From Candidatus Binatia bacterium (GTDB lineage: Bacteria; Desulfobacterota; Binatia; HRBIN30; BPIQ01), in contig BPIQ01000005.1 of the NCBI GenBank assembly GCA_026004195.1, positions 50,127 to 114,126 on the forward strand: a stretch of DNA of 64,000 bases, in the 5' to 3' direction. The position numbers and the translations under genes are program-made. The notes beneath the pieces were generated by a model, which worked only from the letters and a program-made list of their open reading frames with translations, had not been told where the DNA came from and did no database searches. Numbering within the stretch: position 1 is the first letter of the stretch; each line of letters begins with the position of its first letter. Below are positions 35,366-45,168 of this stretch, piece by piece.

Positions 35366-36337
35366 GTGACCGAGAAACGTCCTGCCCAGGCGGAGCCGCG
35401 CAAGGCGCGGGTTCGACGGCCCGAAGAGTCGCTTCTGACCTCGATCCTTCTCGACCACGCAGTCGAAATCGCGGCCGAGTGCCGGGCCGACGCGATCCTG
35501 GTCTACGCCGACGTCCTGCCGGACGGCCGGTGGGAGAAGGCGGACCGGATCCCGCAGAAGGTGCTTTTCGTGACGAAAACCGAGGCCGAACAGGAACAAC
35601 AGGAGTCCCTCGGACACCGCGTGATCCGGGTACCCAACGTCGCCTTCACCCGGCTCGGGCAGCTCAAGATGGCGATCTTCCTCGCGCTCAACCGTGGTCT
35701 CCTCGACCCGAAGGACCGGGTCGTGTGCCTTTCGGGGATCGACGAGAGCGGCACGCTCGACACGCTCGTCGTCATGGAGGTCGGGCGCGAGTTCGAGATG
35801 CTCGTGACCCCGGGGGACCAGAAGAGCATCGCACCCAACATCCGCCCCGAGGTTCTCGACCGCGTCATCGACATCGCGAGCGACCTCGGGGCCGAGGGCC
35901 GGGAGGGAAAGCCCGTCGGAGCGCTTTTCGTCGTCGGGGACACCGAGCGCGTCCTGCCGCTCACCCGCCAGCTCGTCCTGAACCCCTTCCACGGCTACCC
36001 CGAGGAGATGCGGAACATCCTCGATCCCAGGCTCGAAGAAACCATCAAGGAGTTCTCGACGATCGACGGCGCCTTCATCGTGCGCGGGGACGGGACGATC
36101 GTCACGGCGGGCGCCTACCTGAAGACGGCAGGACTTTCGGGCGAGAGCCTTCCGCAGGGACTCGGGGCCCGACACCATGCGGCCGCCGCCATCACCGGAG
36201 TGACGGACAGCGTGGCGGTCACGGTGAGCCAGTCCACGGGCACCGTCACGATCTTCCGGAACGGCCAGATCGTCACCGAAATCGAAAAGCCCCGCCGCCT
36301 GGGCGGCGCGCCCCGGCCCGAAGCTACGGAAAGCTGA
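35366..36337 (+). CDS. DisA-N diadenylate cyclase-domain protein
   Basis: 323 residues; GTG at 35366 is preferred because GGTGGAGG precedes it, though ATG at 35345 is in frame. Residues 25-150 resemble a pyruvate-kinase C-terminal-like domain (AVEIAAECRADAILVYAD, RVIRVPNVAFTRLGQLKMA). The DAC domain covers about 200-300: IDGAFIVRGDGTIVTAGAYL with the DGA motif at 234-236, and LGARHHAAAAITGVTDSVAVTVS, where the usual RHR is RHH (269-271). The domain makes cyclic di-AMP in DisA and related enzymes; the RHH change leaves activity uncertain. Gene stands alone, divergent from the protease gene. Confidence 0.82.
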   Translation: MTEKRPAQAEPRKARVRRPEESLLTSILLDHAVEIAAECRADAILVYADVLPDGRWEKADRIPQKVLFVTKTEAEQEQQESLGHRVIRVPNVAFTRLGQLKMAIFLALNRGLLDPKDRVVCLSGIDESGTLDTLVVMEVGREFEMLVTPGDQKSIAPNIRPEVLDRVIDIASDLGAEGREGKPVGALFVVGDTERVLPLTRQLVLNPFHGYPEEMRNILDPRLEETIKEFSTIDGAFIVRGDGTIVTAGAYLKTAGLSGESLPQGLGARHHAAAAITGVTDSVAVTVSQSTGTVTIFRNGQIVTEIEKPRRLGGAPRPEATES

Positions 36338-36529
36338 GGGTGTCGCGCGAGCTCCGCGCCGTGACCTGGAGGCTCCGAAAAAAAAACCGCCCCCGGTGAT
36401 CGAACGCGTCGAGTTCGTCGGAATGTCTCGGTCCGGAATCCGGCCCGCCGGGACTCTTTTCAGGACCCCGGGGCTCCTGCCGGAGAGACAATCACCCCCT
36501 GCTCGCACCGGAGATGCGAGCCGCCCCCG

Positions 36530-38449
36530 TCACGAAGCGGCCGCCACCTGGCGGTGCGGAGCCTTCTCGGGCCGGCCACTGCGGGTGAAGTAGAAGGCGC
36601 GGAACGACTCGGGTGTGAGGCCCAGCCCCATGGCGCCCTTTTCGAGCCACACGTGGTCTCCACGCAGCACGTGACTCGCCACGACGTTCTTCCGGTCGTC
36701 CTCGTTGCTCCAGAGATCGCGGAACAGCCGGCGGATCTTCCGGCGAGAATTCCGGCAGAAGAGGTCGACGAGCTCTCGTGCCTTCGCGGCTTCCGGCGCC
36801 CCGAGCTCCTCGAGCCGCCGGGCGTGGGAAATCGAAGCCGCCATGGCGTAAAGCTCCATCACGACGTCGACGCAGCGGAAGAGAAAGCCCTGCTTGCGCT
36901 GCATCCTGGCCTGGTAGAGAGCCATGCCGTGGAAGCTCGCCCGCGCAAGCCGGCGCGCTGCTCTCTCGATGAAGCGGAGGTGGGAGCCGAGAGGTCCCCA
37001 GTCACGGTAGAGAAAGGGGTTCCGGAGCCCGCGGAACCAGAGCGGCGGGTACCAGCGGGCGTAGAACCCGAGAATGGCGGGAAGTGCCGCGAGCTTCTCG
37101 CCGAGGGGTTTTTTCGGGTCGATGAGCGCGCCCGCGACTTCGAGGTGCTTGTCGACCGCTTCGCGCGCCATGAAGAGGTGCATGATTTCGCTCGATCCCT
37201 CGAACACGAGGTTGATGCGGCAATCGCGCATGACGCGCTCGACCGGGATCGGCGTCTCGCCGCGCTCCTCGAGCGACCGCTCGGTTTCGTAGCCGCGGCC
37301 ACCCCGGATCTGGAGCGTCTGGTCGGCGATCTCCCACGCCCGCACCGTGTTCCACTCCTTGGCCGCCGCGGCCTCGAGCCGGATGTCGTAGCCGCCGCGG
37401 TCGGCCATGGCGCTGGTGAGCTTGCTCACCGAGTCCATCGCGAAGGCGAGCGCCGCCATGTCCGCGATCCGGTGCGCGATGGCCTCGTGCTTGCCGATCG
37501 GCACCCCCCACTGGACGCGGGCGTTGCACCACCCGCGGCAGATCTCGAGTGCGTGCTTGGCGATCCCGGCGCACACCGCGGGCAGCGTGAGCCGCCCCGT
37601 GTTGAGCGTCACGAGCGCCACCTTGAGCCCCTTTCCGTCCTCGCCGATCAGGTTTTCTCTCGGAACCCGCACGTCGCGGAAGCTCACCACCCCGTTCGCC
37701 AGGGCCTTGAGCCCCATGAACCGGCAGCGGTGCTCCACCTTCACCCCGGGCCAGTCGGTCTCGACGATGAAGGCGCTGATCTTTTTCGTGTCGACGTCTC
37801 GGGCCATGACGACCAGAAGCTCGGCGAGCGTCCCGTTCGTGCACCAGAGCTTCTCGCCGTTCAGAATGTACGTGTCACCCTCGCGCTTGACCGTCGTCTG
37901 GAGGCTCGAGGGGTCGGAGCCCACGTCGGGTTCGGTCAGGGCAAAAGCCGAGATGGCTCCTTTGGCGCAGCGCGTCAGGTACTTTCGTTTCTGTTCCTCG
38001 GTCCCGAAGAGCTTGAGAGGCTGCGGCACCCCGATGGACTGGTGGGCCGAAAGGAGCGCGCAGAGGTTTCCGTCGTAGGAACCGACGAGCTCCATGACCT
38101 TCGTGTACTCGGAAACCGAAAAGCCGAGCCCCCCGTACTCTTTCGGGATTTTGAGCCCGAAGCAGCCACGCTTGCGGAGCCCCTCGATGACGTGCTCGGG
38201 GTACTCGCCCGTCTCGTCGATCAGGCGAGGGTCGACTTCCTCCTGGAGGAACTTCTTCAAGTCGTCGTAGAAGGCTCGGAACTCGGGCCTTTCCTCCTCG
38301 ACGGGGAAAGGATGGACGAGGTCGAGAAGGAAGTTCCCGAGAAAGAGCTCCCGCAGGAACGTCCGTCCTGCCCACTCCTTTTCCCGTGATTCCTCGGCGA
38401 TCTGCCTGGCTTCTTCCTCGCTGGCCACGTGTCGCCTGGCGTCGTCCAT
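36530..38449 (-). CDS. acyl-CoA dehydrogenase (VLCAD/FadE-like, long form)
   Basis: 639 residues from ATG at 38449, preceded by GGAGGAGGT. Residues 80-440 are the acyl-CoA dehydrogenase core: GAISAFALTEPDVGSDPSS, a substrate-binding MGLKALANGVVSF segment, and QIRGGRGYETERSLEERGE. The active-site Glu is in VFEGSSEIMHLFMARE. A C-terminal 200-residue region resembles the extra domain of VLCAD/ACAD9. It should introduce the first double bond in long-chain acyl-CoA using FAD. It stands alone, divergent from ilvB, with 255 bases between starts. Confidence 0.92.
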   Translation of the reverse strand: MDDARRHVASEEEARQIAEESREKEWAGRTFLRELFLGNFLLDLVHPFPVEEERPEFRAFYDDLKKFLQEEVDPRLIDETGEYPEHVIEGLRKRGCFGLKIPKEYGGLGFSVSEYTKVMELVGSYDGNLCALLSAHQSIGVPQPLKLFGTEEQKRKYLTRCAKGAISAFALTEPDVGSDPSSLQTTVKREGDTYILNGEKLWCTNGTLAELLVVMARDVDTKKISAFIVETDWPGVKVEHRCRFMGLKALANGVVSFRDVRVPRENLIGEDGKGLKVALVTLNTGRLTLPAVCAGIAKHALEICRGWCNARVQWGVPIGKHEAIAHRIADMAALAFAMDSVSKLTSAMADRGGYDIRLEAAAAKEWNTVRAWEIADQTLQIRGGRGYETERSLEERGETPIPVERVMRDCRINLVFEGSSEIMHLFMAREAVDKHLEVAGALIDPKKPLGEKLAALPAILGFYARWYPPLWFRGLRNPFLYRDWGPLGSHLRFIERAARRLARASFHGMALYQARMQRKQGFLFRCVDVVMELYAMAASISHARRLEELGAPEAAKARELVDLFCRNSRRKIRRLFRDLWSNEDDRKNVVASHVLRGDHVWLEKGAMGLGLTPESFRAFYFTRSGRPEKAPHRQVAAAS

Positions 38450-38704
38450 TTCGACTACCTCCTCCGTTTTTTGACGCACTGCACCAACATGTCACGCTGG
38501 CGTGCCAAATGCCAGCGCAAGCACGGGGCGTACCAGCGTCCGTCCTCGTACCGAATGAACCGCTTCCCTCCTCTCGGCGGTTCCCGCGTGGTCGGATCCG
38601 GGAATGCCGTTCCCGTTTTCGCCCCCGAGAAGCCCCCGCTCGCAACCCGTGCCGATCCGCGCTATCCTACGGCCCGAATTCGTCCCGAGAGGAGCCGTCT
38701 TTCG

Positions 38705-40564
38705 ATGGAAATCTTCGCCAAATCGACGGATCGGGGCCCTGCACACGCGGGCGCACCGGCCCGAGCCGCACGCCACCCCCTGGCCGGCACCAGGATGAAG
38801 GGGTGCGATGCGATCCTGCAGGTACTGGCGGACGAGGGGGTCGACACGATTTTCGGGTACAGCGGCGGGGCCATCCTGCCCACCTACGACGCCATTTTCC
38901 GCTACAACCAGACCCATTCGAAGGAAATCCGGCTCGTCGTGCCCGCGACCGAGCAGGGCGCGGGTTTCATGGCCGCGGGGTACGCACGCTCGAGCGGCCG
39001 GGTGGGCGTGTCGCTCGTGACCTCCGGTCCCGGGGCCACGAACTCCGTCACGCCGGTCCGGGACTCGCAAGCGGACTCGGTTCCCATGGTCCTCATCTGC
39101 GGCCAGGTGCCGCGGAGCGCCATGGGGACGGACGCCTTCCAGGAAGCGCCCGTCTTCAACATCATGGCCGCCTGCGCGAAGCACGTCTTTCTCGTCACGG
39201 ACGAGCACAAGCTCGAGGCGACGGTCCGGACGGCTTTCCACATCGCGCGGAGCGGGCGGCCGGGCCCCGTCGTGGTCGACATCCCGCGCGACGTCCAGCT
39301 CGCCGAGGTGACGTTCCACGGTTCCTCGATGCTCCACTTCCGCGGCTACGCCGAACGGATGGCGGAGCTCGAATCGAGCCGCATCACGGCAGCGGAAGCC
39401 GAGGCTTTCTTCCGGCTCCTCGGACGCAGCGAGCGACCTCTCATCTACGCCGGCGGCGGGGTCATCCACGGAAACGCCGCAGCCGAGCTCCGTGCCTTCG
39501 CGGAGCGGTTCGGCATCCCCGTGGTGACGACGCTCATGGGGATCGGTGCCGTGGACACGACGAGCGAGCTCTCCCTCCACATGCTCGGCATGCACGGCAC
39601 CGCGTACGCCAACTACGCGGTCGAGGACTGCGACTTTCTTTTCGCCGTGGGGGCGCGCTTCGACGACCGCGTGGCGGGAAAAGCCAAGGAGTTCGCACCT
39701 CACGCGAGGGTCGCACACCTCGACATCGACGCCTCGGAGATCGGCAAGGTCAAACACGTCGACTGGGCGCACGTGGCGAACGCGAAAGAAGGGCTCGCAC
39801 AGCTTCTCGAAGCCGGGAAGGACTTCCACAAGGATTTCTCCCGCTGGCGGAACTACGTGCAGGAGCTCAAGCGCCGCTACCCGCTCAACTACGACCGCAG
39901 GGCCAAGCGAATCCAGGCACCGTACGTGCTCGAGACGCTCAACTCGCTCACCCGGGGCGAGGCGATCGTGTCGACCGGCGTGGGCCAGCACCAGATGTGG
40001 GCGGCACAGTATCTCGATTTCCGCCGGCCCCGGACGTTTCTCACCTCGGGCAGCATGGGAACGATGGGGTTCGGCCTGCCCGCGGCCATCGGGGCTCAGC
40101 TCGCCAACCCCGGTGCGCTCGTCATCGACGTGGACGGCGACGGGAGTATCCGGATGAACCTGGGCGAGCTCGAGACCCTCACCACGTACGAGATTCCGGT
40201 CAAGGTGCTGCTGCTCAACAACTTCGGCGACGGCATGGTCCGGCAGTGGCAGGACCTCTTCTACTCGAACCGCTACAGCGGGTCGGACAAGACGCTCCAC
40301 AAAAAGGACTTCGTGAAAGCAGCCAAGGCCGACGGCTTCGGCTTCGCCAAGCGAGTCACCAGGACTGCGCAGGTCCGCCCCGCGCTCGAAGAGTTCCTCC
40401 GCTTCGAAGGGCCCGCCTTCCTCGAGGTCATCGTGGACCCGAACACGCACGTCTACCCGATGGTGCCTCCGGGGATGGGCTACAAGGACATGATCACGGG
40501 GAAGTTCATCCCGAGCCGGGTACCGAAGCCACAGAAGACCGAAGAACCCGAAGGGTATCTCTGA
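38705..40564 (+). CDS. ilvB: acetolactate synthase large subunit
   Basis: 619 residues from ATG at 38705 (GAGAGGAG upstream); a 30-residue N-terminal extension precedes MKGCDAILQVLADEGVDTIF. The catalytic Glu83 is in PATEQGAGFMAAG. The TPP-binding motif GDGSIRMNLGELET and NNFGDGMVRQWQ, and the C-terminal HVYPMVPPGMGYKDMI are acetolactate-synthase features. It joins two pyruvates (or pyruvate and 2-oxobutyrate) in valine, leucine and isoleucine synthesis. No ilvN regulatory subunit is adjacent; convergent histidine-kinase gene follows after a hairpin triple. Confidence 0.92.
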   Translation: MEIFAKSTDRGPAHAGAPARAARHPLAGTRMKGCDAILQVLADEGVDTIFGYSGGAILPTYDAIFRYNQTHSKEIRLVVPATEQGAGFMAAGYARSSGRVGVSLVTSGPGATNSVTPVRDSQADSVPMVLICGQVPRSAMGTDAFQEAPVFNIMAACAKHVFLVTDEHKLEATVRTAFHIARSGRPGPVVVDIPRDVQLAEVTFHGSSMLHFRGYAERMAELESSRITAAEAEAFFRLLGRSERPLIYAGGGVIHGNAAAELRAFAERFGIPVVTTLMGIGAVDTTSELSLHMLGMHGTAYANYAVEDCDFLFAVGARFDDRVAGKAKEFAPHARVAHLDIDASEIGKVKHVDWAHVANAKEGLAQLLEAGKDFHKDFSRWRNYVQELKRRYPLNYDRRAKRIQAPYVLETLNSLTRGEAIVSTGVGQHQMWAAQYLDFRRPRTFLTSGSMGTMGFGLPAAIGAQLANPGALVIDVDGDGSIRMNLGELETLTTYEIPVKVLLLNNFGDGMVRQWQDLFYSNRYSGSDKTLHKKDFVKAAKADGFGFAKRVTRTAQVRPALEEFLRFEGPAFLEVIVDPNTHVYPMVPPGMGYKDMITGKFIPSRVPKPQKTEEPEGYL

Positions 40565-40649
40565 GCGGGCCGGAGCCGGACCTGCGTCGAGGTGGGGCGA
40601 CCGCCCTCCGAATGCACGACGCGTCCCGTCCGACCACGGCCACCCGGAG

Positions 40650-40752
40650 GGACGCGCTCCGTCGCGTCCGGGGGGCGGGGACGCGCCACCCATGAACAAG
40701 GACCCGACAGAGCGGGTCCCTCCGACGACCACGGCCACGACAGAGCGTGGCC
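40650..40752. repeat. inverted A-B-C triple-hairpin composite
   Basis: Read on the plus strand: class C 40650-40669, class B 40700-40719 (GGACCCG-ACAGAG-CGGGTCC), class A 40733-40752 (GGCCACG-ACAGAG-CGTGGCC), that is the composite of the 34-kb array in the opposite orientation, with gaps of 30 and 13 bases. It lies between the convergent ilvB and histidine kinase genes. Confidence 0.95.
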
Positions 40753-40772
40753 CTCCGAGAGGGAGATGCCTG

Positions 40773-42524
40773 TCAAGGGATTCCGTCCGGGGGTCTCTCA
40801 GGGAAAACCACCCTCGCCTCCACGCCTCCTTCCGGAAGGTTCCGCAGCTCGATCGAAGCCCCGTGCGCGTCGGCGATCTTCTTTGCGATCGCGAGACCGA
40901 GACCCGTGCCGCCCGCGCGCCGGCTGAAAAACGGTTCGAAGACGTGCGGTAGGTCGTCCGGGGCAATCCCCGTCCCGCGATCCCTGACCACGCAGGCGAC
41001 ACCGGACGAGTCGAGAAAAGCCCGCACCTCGACGGAACCTCCTTCGGGCGAATGCCGCACGGCGTTGTCGACGAGGTTCCGGAAGAGCTGAACGAGGCGC
41101 GTCCTGTCCATGGGAATCGTGGGAAGCCCTTCGTCCACCTCGAGCGTGATCTCGACTCCCGAACGGCGTGCGAGCTCCGCACAAGACGCCACGGCCTCGT
41201 GCAGGACGTCGGCCGGGGAGCCCGGTTCCCGTTCCGACGATTCGGGCCGGCCGTACTCCAGAAGCTCCGCGACGAGCGTCTCGAGGCGGGCGATTTCCCG
41301 CCGCAGGACGTCCAGGTGGTTTCTCAAGGCCTGGCCGCTCGTGGCCGCGACTTCCAGGGCGTCGAGCGTGGCCGAAATACCGAAGAGCGGATTTCGGATC
41401 TCGTGCGCCACGCGACCCACGAGACTTCCTACGGCCGCCATGCGCTCGCGCAGCGCGAGCTCCTTCTCGAGACGTTCCTTTTCGGCCAGAGCCCTCTTGT
41501 GCTCCGTAATGTCCTTGAGCACGGTGAGGACGGCCTTCCGGCCTCCGAAAACGACGGGGCCGGACGTCACCTGAGCTTCGACGATGCCGCCATCCGGCCG
41601 CTGGAGCGTGAGCTCGAGGAGCGGCACCTGGACTCCTTCGGTGAGCACCCGGCCGAGCCTTTCCCGTATGACCGGCCACGACTTCGGGTGAGCGAGGGAG
41701 AGAACCGGTCGGCCCACGAGCTCTTCCGGATTCGGAACACCCGCCATTCGTGCCAGGGCGGCGTTGGCGAGAAGAAGCGTCTCCCCGTCGTGGATCGCGA
41801 TCCCGACGGGCGAGTCCTCGAAAAGCATCCGGTAGCGGTCACTCGTCTCGCGCAGGGAAGCCACGGCGTAACGGACAGCGTCGGCCATGAGGTCGAACGC
41901 TTCCCCGAGTCGCCCGATCTCGTCGCGCCCTCGAACGCCGGAGCTTGCGATTTCGCCCCTGGCGACTTTTTCGGCCGCTGCGACGACCTTCTCGATGCGG
42001 CGGCTCGCGAACTGTCCTACGGCAAGACCGACGACGATCGTAAGCAAAATCCCCGCGCCTCCGATCGTGAAAGCGACCCATCGTGCCTGCTCCCGGGCTT
42101 CTTCGACGGCGCTCCGCGAAAAGCGAATGGCGATCGTCCCCAGGACCCTCCCGCCTTCCCTGAGCTCGCGAACGCGCCAGGGGTCTCGGCCGCGCACGTA
42201 AAAAGCCGGTGCCTCCATGCCGATCTCTTCGGGCCGATCACTTGCCACCACCCGTCCGCGCGCGTCGAGAAAAAGCACCCGCCGGACGGAGGTCTTTCGC
42301 GCAAGCTCACGGGCCGTGCTGCGAAGGACTTCGGTGCCCGCGCCGTCACGGGCGAGATGCTCCCGTCCGAGCCGAGCCAGGGTCTCGAGAATCGCGGTCT
42401 CGCGAGTCTCGAGCTGCCGGCGCGTCGAATCGATGAGCGAGGACGAAAGCCAGAGGAAAAGCGCCGCCAGGGCGAGCGTCTCCAGCAGGGCAAAGGCACA
42501 GGCAATCCGAAGCCTCAGGGACAC
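40773..42524 (-). CDS. membrane sensor histidine kinase (HAMP-PAS-HisKA-HATPase)
   Basis: 583 residues. Two membrane segments (about 9-30 and 151-171) flank an extracytoplasmic sensor domain. HAMP follows (172-225), then PAS (about 228-345, DSPVGIAIHDGETLLLANAAL), the dimerisation box with His374 in RVAHEIRNPL, and the ATPase domain with the N box RNLVDNAVRHS, G1 RDRGTGIA and G2 GGTGLGLAIAKKIAD. It should autophosphorylate on His374 on sensing an external or PAS signal. No response regulator gene is next to it; the orphan regulators at 19-21 kb are candidates. The start ATG at 42524 has no strong site in view. Confidence 0.93.
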   Translation of the reverse strand: MSLRLRIACAFALLETLALAALFLWLSSSLIDSTRRQLETRETAILETLARLGREHLARDGAGTEVLRSTARELARKTSVRRVLFLDARGRVVASDRPEEIGMEAPAFYVRGRDPWRVRELREGGRVLGTIAIRFSRSAVEEAREQARWVAFTIGGAGILLTIVVGLAVGQFASRRIEKVVAAAEKVARGEIASSGVRGRDEIGRLGEAFDLMADAVRYAVASLRETSDRYRMLFEDSPVGIAIHDGETLLLANAALARMAGVPNPEELVGRPVLSLAHPKSWPVIRERLGRVLTEGVQVPLLELTLQRPDGGIVEAQVTSGPVVFGGRKAVLTVLKDITEHKRALAEKERLEKELALRERMAAVGSLVGRVAHEIRNPLFGISATLDALEVAATSGQALRNHLDVLRREIARLETLVAELLEYGRPESSEREPGSPADVLHEAVASCAELARRSGVEITLEVDEGLPTIPMDRTRLVQLFRNLVDNAVRHSPEGGSVEVRAFLDSSGVACVVRDRGTGIAPDDLPHVFEPFFSRRAGGTGLGLAIAKKIADAHGASIELRNLPEGGVEARVVFPERPPDGIP

Positions 42525-42916
42525 GCTGCGCTCCCCGAAGGGACCCTTCCAGGCCGTTTGGGGTCCGGGGTGCCCCGCCGGCGAGAACGCCCCGTTCCCC
42601 GTTCCACAGAGTCCCGTTTTTTCTTTTCCGCGTCTACGGCGGTGGGAGTTTGCGCCTTTTCGGGGGGCACGTCAAACGGCCGTTTCGGCTCGTGGTTCTC
42701 GGTCCCCGCTCCGCGGTAGCAAGATTGGCGACTTTTCCGAGCGACCTCGCGTCCTGGAGTTGGCAGGGCCGTGTTCGGGCGGACGATCGCACGCCGGTGG
42801 CACTCCCGCGCGCGACTTCTCGGCTCCGGGGGTCGTGGGTCCCCGCTCCGATCCCGAGGCCCCTTTCCTCCTTTTGTGGGGCATGGACCATTTCCTGGTC
42901 GACGCGGCGCCCTTGC
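42525..42916. other. gene-free stretch between histidine kinase and LLM oxidoreductase
   Basis: 392 bases without a supported gene. It must hold the kinase promoter. No palindrome of the repeat family, no tRNA and no clear terminator were found. Short open frames on both strands have no recognisable start sites. Confidence 0.5.
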
Positions 42917-43867
42917 TCACGTTCGCAGCAGCGGCCCCACTTCCTCGCCGAAGCGGAGAATTTGTTCCACGAGCTCCTGGCAGCACCTGGCGCGAAAGCG
43001 GACACCCACGTGGTCGGCCCCGCGGCTGCGGAGCGACCAGAGGCATTCGGCGATCTTCCGGGGGGAACCCGTCACCGTTCCGGGCGGCACCTCGAAAGAC
43101 GGCTCTCCCAGGTAGAGCCAGGGGCTGTTCATGCCGACGTCGATCGGTAAGCCCGAAAGGCGCGCCCGCTCTTCACGCAAGAAGGCCAGGGCTGCTTCCA
43201 TCCCCATCTTGGGAACGCCCTGCGGAAGCCAGCCGTCCCCCCGCGCCGCGGCTCTTCGCAGGGCCGCCCGACTCGAACCCCCTACCCAGATGGGAGGCCG
43301 GGGCTTCTGCAGCGGGAGAGGAGCGAGCACGACGTCCTCCACCCGGAAGTGTTTTCCCCGGTGGCGCGGGGAGCCCGTCTGCCACGCTGCGCGGATCAGG
43401 TCGATGGCTTCGTCCGCGAGCGCGGCCCGACTCCCGTACTCCACGCCGAGGACCCGGAACTCTCCCTCGAGGTGCCCCGTGCCCACGCCCAGGATGACGC
43501 GGCCTCCCGAAAGGACGTCGAGCGTCGCGAAAGCTTTCGCCGTCGCGAGGGGATGCCGGTAAGGCAGGACGTAGACATACGAGAGAAGCCGCACCCGGCG
43601 TGTCACCCCCGCGAGGAAAGAAAGCGTGGCCAGGGAGTCGTACCAGACCGAAGACATCGCCGGCACCCGGTCGGTCGGGATACACACGTGGTCGCAGACG
43701 CCGAGGTAGAAAAACCCGGCCTCGTCGCACGCCTGCGCGATCCGAACGATGTCTTCGACGCGAGCCTCCGCTTCCCAGGGTTGCGCGAAAAGCCGGCTTT
43801 GCGCCACGACGGGAAGCTGCATCCCGTAGGGCAGACGGTCGCGCGGCAGAATGCCCACGTACTCCAC
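42917..43867 (-). CDS. LLM-class (luciferase-like) flavin/F420-dependent oxidoreductase
   Basis: 316 residues from GTG at 43867 with GAGGAG upstream. The barrel fold is shown by GFFYLGVCDHVCIPTD, a segment typical of F420-dependent LLM enzymes, then YRHPLATAKAFATLDVLSGG, GVGTGHLEGEFRVLGV and PPIWVGGSSRAALRRAA. The family uses F420 or FMN to oxidise or reduce alcohols, imines or methylene groups. The cofactor and substrate are not distinguishable from sequence. It follows the DUF2007-like gene after 6 bases, on the same strand. Confidence 0.86.
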   Translation of the reverse strand: MEYVGILPRDRLPYGMQLPVVAQSRLFAQPWEAEARVEDIVRIAQACDEAGFFYLGVCDHVCIPTDRVPAMSSVWYDSLATLSFLAGVTRRVRLLSYVYVLPYRHPLATAKAFATLDVLSGGRVILGVGTGHLEGEFRVLGVEYGSRAALADEAIDLIRAAWQTGSPRHRGKHFRVEDVVLAPLPLQKPRPPIWVGGSSRAALRRAAARGDGWLPQGVPKMGMEAALAFLREERARLSGLPIDVGMNSPWLYLGEPSFEVPPGTVTGSPRKIAECLWSLRSRGADHVGVRFRARCCQELVEQILRFGEEVGPLLRT

Positions 43868-43873
43868 GACTCC

Positions 43874-44302
43874 TCACGTGACGAGCAAAAAGAAAAGCAC
43901 GGCTACTCCGAACACGATGAGCGCCCACTGAAGCCGACTTTCCTCGACACGCGGCGCCGCCTGCTCGGCCAGCGCCGCGAGGTCGACGGGCCCTGCCGGG
44001 GCCTGGACGGACGGGGCATAGAAAGCGCTGCTTTCTTCTACGCGTTTTCCCACCGAGGAGAGAATTTCCCGTGCCTCCTCCGCCTGCTCTCGCCCCACGT
44101 AAATGGCCACCGGAAGCGTGACCGCGAAGGGTTCCACGGGTTCGCCGCCCGGAAGCCTCACCGTGCGCAGGTCCCCGCACTCGAGCACGCACGGGATGCC
44201 CTCGAGCGTGAGCGCCTGTGCCGCGAACTCGGCCTCGAGTCCGGGGAGCGTCGCCACGAGCTCGAACCGGGGCTCCTTTCCGCCTTTCGCCTTTTGCTTC
44301 AT
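43874..44302 (-). CDS. small membrane-anchored protein with DUF2007-like N-terminal domain
   Basis: 142 residues. The first 75 residues (LVATLPGLEAEFAAQALTLEGIPCVL, PFAVTLPVAIYVGREQAEEAREIL) fit the DUF2007 signal-transducing fold, in which one copy binds small regulators or nucleotides. A hydrophilic linker follows and the C-terminus is a membrane helix (LQWALIVFGVAVLFFLLV). It overlaps nothing but is only 6 bases upstream of the LLM gene, so the two are likely co-transcribed. Function unknown. Confidence 0.75.
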   Translation of the reverse strand: MKQKAKGGKEPRFELVATLPGLEAEFAAQALTLEGIPCVLECGDLRTVRLPGGEPVEPFAVTLPVAIYVGREQAEEAREILSSVGKRVEESSAFYAPSVQAPAGPVDLAALAEQAAPRVEESRLQWALIVFGVAVLFFLLVT

Positions 44303-44427
44303 ACGCTGGATGTCACGGCCGCGATCTCGTTCCCCGGAACTCCACGGCTACGACCTCGTCGCGGTGACTTCGGCTGTGACCGAGCGGCGGCTCCACGACC
44401 GGACCTCGCACACCCTCCGTGCCGAGC

Positions 44428-45168
44428 TTACGCTTTCGCCCCGGAAGAATCACTTCCTACGGGTTTCGAGCCTTCGGCCTCGAACCCTCGAGTTGCTTCG
44501 GTAGCTCGCTGCCGCGAGGCGAACGCCCGGTTCCCGTACCGGTCGAGAGAAACGACGGATTCCACGGGCTTTCTGCGCGTGGGACCGTAACGCCCCCGCG
44601 GCCATCCGAGCGGCACCACCGCACACGGGGTCACGTACCACGGAAGGCCGAGTGCCCGCCGCGCGAGAAAACGGCTCCAGAGCGGCAGCGTGATGAGCGC
44701 GGCCCCCAGGTTGGCCGCCCTGGCCGCGAGCAGAAGGTTCTGCACCGCGGGAAAAATCGACCCGTAGAGGCTCGCCGCGAGCACGGGCGGCCAGGGGAGG
44801 ATGTACGCCCGCAGGCACGCGACGACGATCACGGGAATTTCCTCGAAGTGGTCGGCCTGCCACTGTACGGCACGGATGATCTTCTCCATCTGCTCGTCGC
44901 CGGCCCGGCGGACAAGCCGGCGGCCGATTCCACCGTAAAGCGACCAGGCCATACGATTGAGCCGCGCGAGCTTGGCCTTGACCGCGGGGTCCTTGACGAC
45001 CACGAACTCCCAGTTCTGGGCGTTCGAACCGCTCGGGGCCTTGATCGCCAGGCTCAGAAGGTGGAGCACGAGCTCGTCCGGCACGGGATCGGGCTTGAGG
45101 CGCCGGATCGCACGCTGCGTGCGCATGGCTTCTTCGATGGGCATCTCGAGCGGAAGCTTCACGTCCAT
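44428..45168 (-). CDS. nitroreductase-family flavoprotein
   Basis: 246 residues from ATG at 45168. EEAMRTQRAIRRLKPDPVPDE is the usual start with the FMN-binding arginines, AIKAPSGSNAQNWEFVVV the second FMN segment, and SIFPAVQNLLLAARAANLGAALITLP the third. The protein should reduce nitro, quinone or unsaturated substrates with NAD(P)H. The final 30 residues are a hydrophilic tail beyond the fold. It stands alone on the minus strand, 125 bases from the DUF2007 gene and divergent from the symporter. Confidence 0.85.
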   Translation of the reverse strand: MDVKLPLEMPIEEAMRTQRAIRRLKPDPVPDELVLHLLSLAIKAPSGSNAQNWEFVVVKDPAVKAKLARLNRMAWSLYGGIGRRLVRRAGDEQMEKIIRAVQWQADHFEEIPVIVVACLRAYILPWPPVLAASLYGSIFPAVQNLLLAARAANLGAALITLPLWSRFLARRALGLPWYVTPCAVVPLGWPRGRYGPTRRKPVESVVSLDRYGNRAFASRQRATEATRGFEAEGSKPVGSDSSGAKA

